11,372 nt of DNA from contig JAGKTY010000047.1 of the NCBI GenBank assembly GCA_021153185.1, forward strand, positions 1 to 11,372. The letters run 5' to 3'. The DNA is from Lachnospiraceae bacterium. GTDB lineage: Bacteria; Bacillota; Clostridia; Lachnospirales; Lachnospiraceae. Below, in pieces: positions 5,999-11,372 of the stretch. Within the stretch, counting starts at the first letter, position 1. Every line of letters starts with the position of its first letter. The translations under genes were made by a program, and so were the position numbers. The notes beneath the pieces were generated by a model. It had not been told where the DNA came from and did not search any database. It worked only from the letters and a program-made list of their open reading frames with translations.

Positions 5999-8416
5999 TT
6001 ATTTTGCAACAATATTGATGATACGTCCCGGCACATAAATCTCTTTGATGATAGTTCCGGAAATCTTGCCCTCCAGTGCTGCCTTACCCGCTGCAAGCGC
6101 ATCGTCTTTTGAGATGTCTTTTGCAAGCTTAAGCACAGTCTTTGTCTTTCCGTTTAGCTGAACAGCAATATCAACCGTATCTTCTACCGTCTTTGCCTCA
6201 TCATACGCCGGCCATGTGCTTTCATAAATGTATCCGCTATAGCCGTTTACCGCCCAAAGCTCCTCTGTGATATGCGGCGCAACAGGATTCAGAAGCGTCA
6301 GCAGTGTACCGAACTCTCCTCTTGTCACGCTGCCCTTTTTGTAGAACTCGTTAATCAGGCTCATCATTGCTGCGATCGCTGTATTGTATTTCAGACTCTC
6401 AAAATCAGCGCTTACTTTTTTGATTGTCTGATGCATCAGTGTCTCAAGGTCTGAAGAATATCCATCCCCATCTACCAAAATATCCTGTAATTTCCATACA
6501 CGGTCAAGGAATCTGCGGCATCCTTTTACACCGTTTTCCGACCAGGAAGCAGATAAATCAAATGCACCGATGAACATCTCGTAGGTACGCAGTGTATCCG
6601 CACCGTACTCACGAACGATATCGTCCGGGTTCACGACATTTCCACGGCTCTTTGACATCTTCTCACCGTTCTCGCCGAGAATCATACCATGTGATGTACG
6701 TTTCTGATATGGTTCCGGACATGGAACAACCTTCTCATCATATAAGAATTTATGCCAGAATCGGCTGTAAAGCAAATGGAGTGTTGTATGCTCCATACCA
6801 CCGTTGTACCAGTCAACCGGCATCCAGTATTCCAGTGCCTCTTTGCTTGCAAGCGCATCTTTGTTATCCGGATCTGTATAACGCAGGAAATACCAGCTTG
6901 AACCGGCCCACTGCGGCATCGTGTCTGTCTCGCGTTTTGCAGGACCTCCACAGCACGGACAAGTTGTATTAACCCAATCTGTCATGGCAGCAAGTGGTGA
7001 TTCACCGTTATCTGTTGGCATATAGCTGTCAACCTCCGGAAGTTCAAGCGGAAGCTCACTCTCCGGCAGTGCGACAAAGCCGCATTTCTCACATTCTACG
7101 ATCGGAATCGGCTCACCCCAGTAACGCTGACGGCTGAATACCCAGTCACGCAGCTTGAAGTTTACTTTACGGTTACCAATCTTCTTCTCTTCTAAGAAAT
7201 CTTTGATTTTTTCTTTGGCACTTGTCACATCAAGACCTGTTAAGAAGTCTGAATTGATCATCACACCTGTTGCCACATCCGTAAATGCTGCCTCGTTGAT
7301 GTCAACCTCTTCGCCCTCTTTGGCTACAACCTGAATCATTGGAAGGTTAAACTTCTTTGCAAACTCCCAGTCTCTGTCGTCATGCGCAGGAACGGCCATA
7401 ATTGCACCCGTACCATAAGACATGAGTACATAATCGGAAATCCAAATCGGAATCTCCTTGCCGTTAACAGGGTTAATTGCTGTAATACCATCAAGAAGGA
7501 CACCTGTTTTGTCTTTTGCAAGCTCTGTACGCTCAAAATCGGATTTCTTAGACGCCATCTCGCGATATGCCATGATTTCATCATAGTTTTTCAGTTCATC
7601 CTTAAACTGGTCAATGTATGGATGCTCCGGTGAAATAACCATATAGGTAGCACCAAACAGTGTATCCGGTCTCGTTGTATAAACACGGAGCGACTCTTCT
7701 TTTCCGGAAAGCTTAAAGTCTACTTCCGCACCCTCGGAACGGCCAATCCAGTTTTTCTGGGAAACTTTGACACGCTCAATGTAATCAACGTCCTCAAGTC
7801 CCTCGATGAGCTTGTCGGCATACTCTGTAATCTTGAGCATCCACTCTGACTTAATCTTGCGGACTACTTCGCTGCCGCATCGCTCACAAACACCATTTAC
7901 GACTTCCTCATTGGCAAGACCGACTTTGCAGGATGTACACCAGTTGATTGGCATTTCTTTCTTGTACGCAAGACCTGCATTGAATAATTTGAGGAAAATC
8001 CACTGTGTCCATTTGTAATAGTTCGGATCTGTCGTATTTACCTCGCGTTCCCAGTCAAATGAATATCCAAGGGCATGTAACTGCTCTTTAAACCGTTTTA
8101 CGTTGTTTTCGGTTACGACACGCGGATGAATTTTGTTCTTAATTGCATAGTTTTCTGTCGGTAGACCAAACGCATCCCATCCCATCGGATAAAGAACATT
8201 GTATCCCTGCATTCTGCGCTTACGTGCCACAATATCAAGCGCTGTGTATGGTCTTGGATGACCTACGTGAAGTCCCTGTCCTGATGGATACGGGAACTCA
8301 ACCAGTGCATAATATTTCGGTTTTGAATAGTCGTTTGTTGCGGCAAATGCTTTGTTGTCATCCCAGATTTTCTGCCATTTGTGTTCTACTTCTGAATGAT
8401 TGTAAGGTGCTGACAT
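5999..8416 (-). CDS. leuS: Leucyl-tRNA synthetase
   Basis: An 805-residue class I aminoacyl-tRNA synthetase that charges tRNA-Leu with leucine in the cytoplasm. The HIGH motif appears as HVGH at residues 50-53 and KMSKS is at 586-590. A zinc knuckle of four cysteines sits at 160/163/177/180, and a second Cys cluster at 442/445/486/488-489. The CP1 editing domain shows TTRPDTLFG (247-255) and GTGAIMAVPAHDDRD (335-349), so editing of mischarged tRNA should be intact. The frame extends 53 codons upstream of this start, but that would overlap the neighbouring gene. The MSAPYNHSEVE start has a GAGGG site and fits the family length. The 108-residue gene lies 34 bases upstream on the same strand and is probably co-transcribed. 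No T-box leader is seen, although the leuS genes of many Firmicutes have one. Confidence 0.97.
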   Translation of the reverse strand: MSAPYNHSEVEHKWQKIWDDNKAFAATNDYSKPKYYALVEFPYPSGQGLHVGHPRPYTALDIVARKRRMQGYNVLYPMGWDAFGLPTENYAIKNKIHPRVVTENNVKRFKEQLHALGYSFDWEREVNTTDPNYYKWTQWIFLKLFNAGLAYKKEMPINWCTSCKVGLANEEVVNGVCERCGSEVVRKIKSEWMLKITEYADKLIEGLEDVDYIERVKVSQKNWIGRSEGAEVDFKLSGKEESLRVYTTRPDTLFGATYMVISPEHPYIDQFKDELKNYDEIMAYREMASKKSDFERTELAKDKTGVLLDGITAINPVNGKEIPIWISDYVLMSYGTGAIMAVPAHDDRDWEFAKKFNLPMIQVVAKEGEEVDINEAAFTDVATGVMINSDFLTGLDVTSAKEKIKDFLEEKKIGNRKVNFKLRDWVFSRQRYWGEPIPIVECEKCGFVALPESELPLELPEVDSYMPTDNGESPLAAMTDWVNTTCPCCGGPAKRETDTMPQWAGSSWYFLRYTDPDNKDALASKEALEYWMPVDWYNGGMEHTTLHLLYSRFWHKFLYDEKVVPCPEPYQKRTSHGMILGENGEKMSKSRGNVVNPDDIVREYGADTLRTYEMFIGAFDLSASWSENGVKGCRRFLDRVWKLQDILVDGDGYSSDLETLMHQTIKKVSADFESLKYNTAIAAMMSLINEFYKKGSVTRGEFGTLLTLLNPVAPHITEELWAVNGYSGYIYESTWPAYDEAKTVEDTVDIAVQLNGKTKTVLKLAKDISKDDALAAGKAALEGKISGTIIKEIYVPGRIINIVAK

Positions 8417-8450
8417 CTTTTTACCCTCTTTCTTGTATGTATTAGAATTC

Positions 8451-8777
8451 TTATTCTTCTGTTTCTTCCGGTTCTTCATTGCTTTCCAGATTTGCACTGT
8501 ATGACAAACCGATGATGCTGTCATATCCAAGATTATAATCAATATATGACTCTTCTCCCTTGGTGTCCTGACCACTATATGAAAAGCTGATTTCTTTGCA
8601 AAGTCTTATTGTCACATATTCATGCTCAATACGAGACAAGTACAATTTGACATGTGTTGTACGGTTTCCTTCGATCTCGACATAAGATTTGATTTCTGTA
8701 CCGCTCGATAACAACACGGCGTCCAAATCGTTCTGGCTATTGTCCTCAACTATCCTATATAATGCTGTTTTTTCCAT
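8451..8777 (-). CDS. Hypothetical protein, 108 residues, upstream of leuS
   Basis: I do not recognise a family. The frame is open upstream to an ATG at 8819, but that codon lies in the loop of the EF-G-like gene's terminator and has no ribosome site. The ATG at 8777 follows a GAGGGGG stretch about 10 bases away, so MEKTALYRIVED is the better start. The protein has no signal peptide or membrane span. Its alternating polar and hydrophobic pattern suggests a mostly beta fold (about residues 28-95), and it ends in a very acidic tail (residues 98-108, LESNEEPEETEE region). It lies 34 bases before leuS on the same strand with no terminator between, so it is likely co-transcribed. A link to translation is only a guess from position. 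Confidence 0.7.
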   Translation of the reverse strand: MEKTALYRIVEDNSQNDLDAVLLSSGTEIKSYVEIEGNRTTHVKLYLSRIEHEYVTIRLCKEISFSYSGQDTKGEESYIDYNLGYDSIIGLSYSANLESNEEPEETEE

Positions 8778-8805
8778 AACTGCAAATCCCCCTCGAAAAG
8801 CAAAA

Positions 8806-8833
8806 GTAACAGGCCACATACGTAGCCTGTTAC
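8806..8833 (-). terminator. Intrinsic terminator of the EF-G-like gene
   Basis: On the minus strand a 12-base-pair stem (GTAACAGGCTAC/GTGGCCTGTTAC, one G-T pair) has the tetraloop GTAT and is followed by TTTTGCTTTT. It starts 36 bases after the EF-G-like stop codon. This is a strong factor-independent terminator. Confidence 0.9.
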
Positions 8834-8862
8834 ATCATATCATAATTTTATGTACTTGTGAA
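8834..8862 (-). promoter_or_regulatory. Sigma-A-type promoter of the 108-residue gene and leuS
   Basis: The -35 is TTCACA (8862-8857, 5/6) and the -10 is TATGAT (8839-8834, 5/6), with a 17-base spacer. It lies between the EF-G-like stop codon and its terminator. The expected start point, near 8827, falls within the first arm of the terminator. New transcripts would therefore lack half of the stem and escape termination, while read-through from the EF-G-like gene would be stopped. Confidence 0.65.
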
Positions 8863-8869
8863 CAAAAAA

Positions 8870-10960
8870 TTAATCATCCTGGCTTTCCAAAACCTTATTG
8901 GCTCTGGCTTTTACCTCTGCCTCCTGAATGTCAGTCGGCGCCTGTTCATACCGGACAAACGCATACGCGTAATCGCCGCTTCCGCCCGTCATCGAGCGAA
9001 GCACTGTGCAATATCCGTGCAGGCTCATCATCGGAATCTCAGCTTCTACAACCGTCTTTCCATCTGTTGTCGGATTCATGCCAAGCACACGTCCGCGGCG
9101 TTTGTTCAAATCGCCCATTACATCACCGCTGTATTTGTCAGGTACCGTCACCTTGAGACTTGCAATCGGCTCGAGAAGAACAGGTGTTGCTTTCATAAAT
9201 CCATCCTTAAATGCCTGCATCGTTGCTTTCTTAAATGCCATCTCAGACGAATCAACAGGATGGTATGAACCGTCATACAAGATTCCCTTGACGCCGACAA
9301 CCGGATATGCCGCAAGAGGTCCCTTAAGGACTGCTTCCTGCATGCCTTTTTCCACTGCCGGGAAGTAATTCTTTGGTACAGCACCGCCTACAACTTCCTG
9401 CTCAAATACATATGGTGTCTCGAGATCGCCCGATGGCTCAAAACGCATCTTAACGTGTCCGTACTGTCCGTGACCGCCTGACTGTTTTTTGTATTTGGCT
9501 TCCACATCCGATTTCTTGCGGATCGTCTCACGGAACGCAACCTTCGGTTTGCTCAGTTCAATCTGTACCTTGTATTCATTGAGGAGTCTGCTCACAACAA
9601 CCTCGAGATGCTGATCTCCCATTCCGTAAAGAAGCATCTGGCCGTTTTCGGAATCATTGACTGTTTTTAATGTCAAATCCTCGTGTGTCATCTTCTGCAG
9701 TGCCTGTGCTGCTTTATCAATATCAGCTTTATTTGGCACTTTGTAACGCATATATGTATATGGCACAGAAATCTCTGCCTTGCCATAGCGTATCACATTG
9801 GCTTTGCTGCAAAGGCTGTTGCCGGTACGTGCGGCCGTCAGCTTGGCAATTGCACCGATATCACCTGCATGAAGCTCCGGTACCTCAATCGGTTTGTTGC
9901 CCTGCAGCACGTATAACTTGCTGACCTTCTCCTCAATATCCTTGTCAACGTTATAAACCATATCGTCTTTCTTGAAGACACCGGAAGCGACCTTTATCAG
10001 GGAATACTTACCGATAAACGGATCAACGATGCTCTTGAAAATAAAGGCTGATTTCGCTTTGGAGAAATCGTAATTTGCTTCAAAAATCTCGTTGTTTTTG
10101 AGGCTGATACCTACAATCTCTTTGTTTTCCGGACTCGGCATATATTTGACAATATCATCAAGCAATGTAAATACACCCTGACATAACAGGTTGGAGCCCA
10201 TCGTAATCGGAACAATGCTGCCATCTAAAATATTGGAACGAAGTGCCGCACGTATCTCCATCTCGGAAAATGTCTCGCCCGCAAAATAGCGCTCCATCAT
10301 ATCTTCACTTGTCTCTGCTACCGCTTCCATGAGTGTCTCACGGCAAATCTCAAGGTTTGGTTTGTTGTATTCCGGAATATCACACGTCACAACATCCTTG
10401 CCCTGCCAGCGGTTTCCGGTCTGGCTGATGACATTGACATAACCGACAAACTTCTCATTCTCACGGATTGGCAGATGGAATGGTGCGATGCGTTTGCCAT
10501 ACATCTGTGTCATATCTTCTACGACCTGTCTGAAGCTCGCTTTGTCGATATCCATCTCAGATACGTAAATCATACGCGGCAGCTTATATTTCTCACATAG
10601 CTCCCAGGCACGGATGGTGCCGACTTCCACGCCGGCTTTGCCGGAAACAACGATAATCGCTGCATCGGCAGCACTGACAGCCTCCTCAACCTCACCTACG
10701 AAATCAAAATAACCGGGAGTATCCAGAACATTAATCTTACAATCTTCCCATTCAATCGGAACAATCGATGTCGAAATCGAAAACTTACGCTTTTGTTCTT
10801 CTTTTCCAAAGTCAGAAATCGAATTACCGTCATCGACCTTTCCAAGTCTGGAAGTAAGTCCACCCAAATATGCCATCGCTTCCACCAAAGATGTCTTTCC
10901 ACATCCACCGTGGCCGAGCAATACCACATTACGAATCTTGTCAGTTGTGTAAACGTTCAT
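8870..10960 (-). CDS. fusA: Elongation factor G-like translational GTPase (EF-G2-type paralogue)
   Basis: A 696-residue ribosome-binding GTPase with all EF-G domains. The P-loop is GHGGCGKT (residues 16-23). Switch II is DTPGYFDF (80-87), where the canonical EF-G has His at the Tyr84 position. The G4 box, normally NKxD, reads SEMD (134-137), so only the Asp remains. Domain IV shows SGGHGQYGHV and YHPVDSSEMAFK, and the domain V segment VMGDLNKRRGRVLGM is well conserved. The ATG at 10960 follows GGGAGG by seven bases; a TTG five codons upstream would overlap that site. The motif changes point to a paralogue of the EF-G2 group, not the housekeeping factor of the str operon, and no rpsL, rpsG or tuf is adjacent. 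GTPase and translocase activity are inferred. The gene forms its own transcription unit with a promoter and a terminator. Confidence 0.92.
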   Translation of the reverse strand: MNVYTTDKIRNVVLLGHGGCGKTSLVEAMAYLGGLTSRLGKVDDGNSISDFGKEEQKRKFSISTSIVPIEWEDCKINVLDTPGYFDFVGEVEEAVSAADAAIIVVSGKAGVEVGTIRAWELCEKYKLPRMIYVSEMDIDKASFRQVVEDMTQMYGKRIAPFHLPIRENEKFVGYVNVISQTGNRWQGKDVVTCDIPEYNKPNLEICRETLMEAVAETSEDMMERYFAGETFSEMEIRAALRSNILDGSIVPITMGSNLLCQGVFTLLDDIVKYMPSPENKEIVGISLKNNEIFEANYDFSKAKSAFIFKSIVDPFIGKYSLIKVASGVFKKDDMVYNVDKDIEEKVSKLYVLQGNKPIEVPELHAGDIGAIAKLTAARTGNSLCSKANVIRYGKAEISVPYTYMRYKVPNKADIDKAAQALQKMTHEDLTLKTVNDSENGQMLLYGMGDQHLEVVVSRLLNEYKVQIELSKPKVAFRETIRKKSDVEAKYKKQSGGHGQYGHVKMRFEPSGDLETPYVFEQEVVGGAVPKNYFPAVEKGMQEAVLKGPLAAYPVVGVKGILYDGSYHPVDSSEMAFKKATMQAFKDGFMKATPVLLEPIASLKVTVPDKYSGDVMGDLNKRRGRVLGMNPTTDGKTVVEAEIPMMSLHGYCTVLRSMTGGSGDYAYAFVRYEQAPTDIQEAEVKARANKVLESQDD

Positions 10961-10989
10961 ATGCAATCCTCCCAATTTTGTGTATAATT

Positions 10990-11020
10990 ATGAATTTGAA
11001 AACGTTTTTGCAAAATTCAT
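10990..11020. promoter_or_regulatory. Operator-like inverted repeat with a cre-like core
   Basis: Perfect 8-base arms, ATGAATTT (10990-10997) and AAATTCAT (11013-11020), flank a core containing AAAACGTTTT. The core reads TGAAAACGTTTTTG, which matches 12 of 14 positions of the catabolite-responsive element TGWAANCGNTNWCA. The repeat starts at the predicted start point of the EF-G-like transcript, a usual place for a roadblock operator. It could also fold as a short 5' RNA hairpin. Confidence 0.4.
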
Positions 11021-11026
11021 AGGTAT

Positions 11027-11055
11027 ATTTTACTAAATTATCTGATAAATTACAA
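11027..11055 (-). promoter_or_regulatory. Sigma-A-type promoter of the EF-G-like gene
   Basis: The -35 is TTGTAA (11055-11050, 4/6) and the -10 is TAAAAT (11032-11027, 5/6), with a 17-base spacer. The predicted start near 11020 leaves a leader of about 60 bases before the ATG at 10960. The surrounding 10961-11096 stretch holds no gene that I can support. Confidence 0.55.
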
Positions 11056-11092
11056 TCATTTTTTGCAAAATCTGTAAAGTGATTGTTTGACA

Positions 11093-11120
11093 TTAACACT
11101 TTAACGCATTACAATATAAT
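11093..11120 (+). promoter_or_regulatory. Promoter-like sequence before the ABC ATPase fragment
   Basis: The -35 is TTAACA (11093-11098, 5/6) and the -10 is TATAAT (11115-11120, 6/6), with a 16-base spacer. A perfect TTGACA at 11087-11092 is too far away (22 bases). The region is very AT-rich, so such matches are expected by chance, and the gene behind it is incomplete. Confidence 0.3.
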
Positions 11121-11372
11121 GGAAAAATATTTTTTAAAGGAACGCAAGTTGAAAAACTTGAAAACGTAGGTTATATGTTACAAAAAGACCAACTTTTTCC
11201 TTGGCGTACGATTGAACAAAACGTTTTTTTGCCGTTAGAAATTAAAAAAATAGACACCTTAGAAAATAAGCAAAAATCTATTGACCTACTAAATAAGTAC
11301 GGGTTAAACGGTTTTATAAAATCTTATCCCGATAGACTTTCGGGCGGTATGCGACAAAGGGTCGCCTTAATT
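11097..11372 (+). pseudogene. 5'-truncated ABC transporter ATP-binding protein, also cut by the window end
   Basis: From about 11121 the frame reads GKIFFKGTQVE, then the Q-loop region VGYMLQKDQLFPWRT (Gln codon at 11181-11183), and then the ABC signature LSGGMRQR (11337-11360). This fits the ATPase group of nitrate/sulfonate/taurine/thiamine-precursor importers, where FPWRT after the Q-loop is common. The usual first 50-60 residues, including the Walker A P-loop, are missing. An in-frame TAA stands at 11094-11096 and no P-loop is coded in any frame upstream. The last 212 bases are about one third GC by hand count, against about half in a sampled line of the EF-G-like gene. This is either a decayed, transferred gene or an artificial join in the assembly. 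Walker B and the C-terminus lie beyond the window. Confidence 0.75.

Noticed and set aside
8417..8575. A 53-codon upstream extension of leuS
   Set aside because: It overlaps the 108-residue gene out of frame. The internal start MSAPYNHSEVE has a ribosome site and matches usual LeuRS N-termini.
8778..8819. A longer start (ATG at 8819) for the 108-residue protein
   Set aside because: The codon lies in the loop of the EF-G-like terminator and has no Shine-Dalgarno.
11119..11169. A 16-codon frame starting at the ATG overlapping TATAAT
   Set aside because: It is very short, it starts within the -10 box and it ends at once in TAG. The ATPase homology is in a different frame.
1..11372. CRISPR arrays, tRNA or rRNA genes, transposases and attachment sites
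   Set aside because: I saw no regularly spaced direct repeats, no cloverleaf, no rRNA-like sequence and no transposase motif on either strand.

Overview
The window looks like a chromosomal fragment of a Gram-positive anaerobe of the Clostridia, most likely a Lachnospiraceae-type gut bacterium. The grounds are Shine-Dalgarno sites of the GGAGG type, a class B sortase beside a BspA-like leucine-rich-repeat surface protein with Listeria-Bacteroides repeats, and moderate GC. This is inference from gene content; no rRNA or other marker is present. Both ends cut through genes.

Layout, left to right. (1) Positions 1-4866, minus strand: a surface module. A class B sortase is followed 34 bases later by a very long secreted BspA-like protein whose reading frame stays open for 1238 codons and leaves the window at base 1. 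The sortase has a clear promoter whose predicted start point almost touches its ATG. (2) Positions 4885-5985, plus strand: a compact operon of three small genes without a known function. They are a 73-residue Cys/Gly-rich protein with two short hydrophobic runs, then 164- and 95-residue helical proteins that overlap by 14 bases. A sporulation sigma-K-like promoter is possible upstream, and a bidirectional terminator ends the operon. (3) Positions 5999-8862, minus strand: leuS preceded by a 108-residue unknown protein. Their likely promoter sits so that its start point falls inside the terminator of the gene upstream. (4) Positions 8806-11055, minus strand: an EF-G-like translational GTPase with altered G motifs, its own promoter, and an operator-like inverted repeat at the predicted start of transcription. 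(5) Positions 11097-11372, plus strand: an AT-rich ABC-transporter ATPase fragment lacking its Walker A half, which is either a decayed gene or an assembly junction.

How the parts may work together. The sortase probably anchors the neighbouring surface protein, whose C-terminus is outside the window. The 108-residue protein and leuS look co-transcribed. The EF-G-like gene and leuS are translation genes on the same strand but appear to be separate transcription units. The three-gene Cys-rich operon is the best candidate here for an undescribed system.
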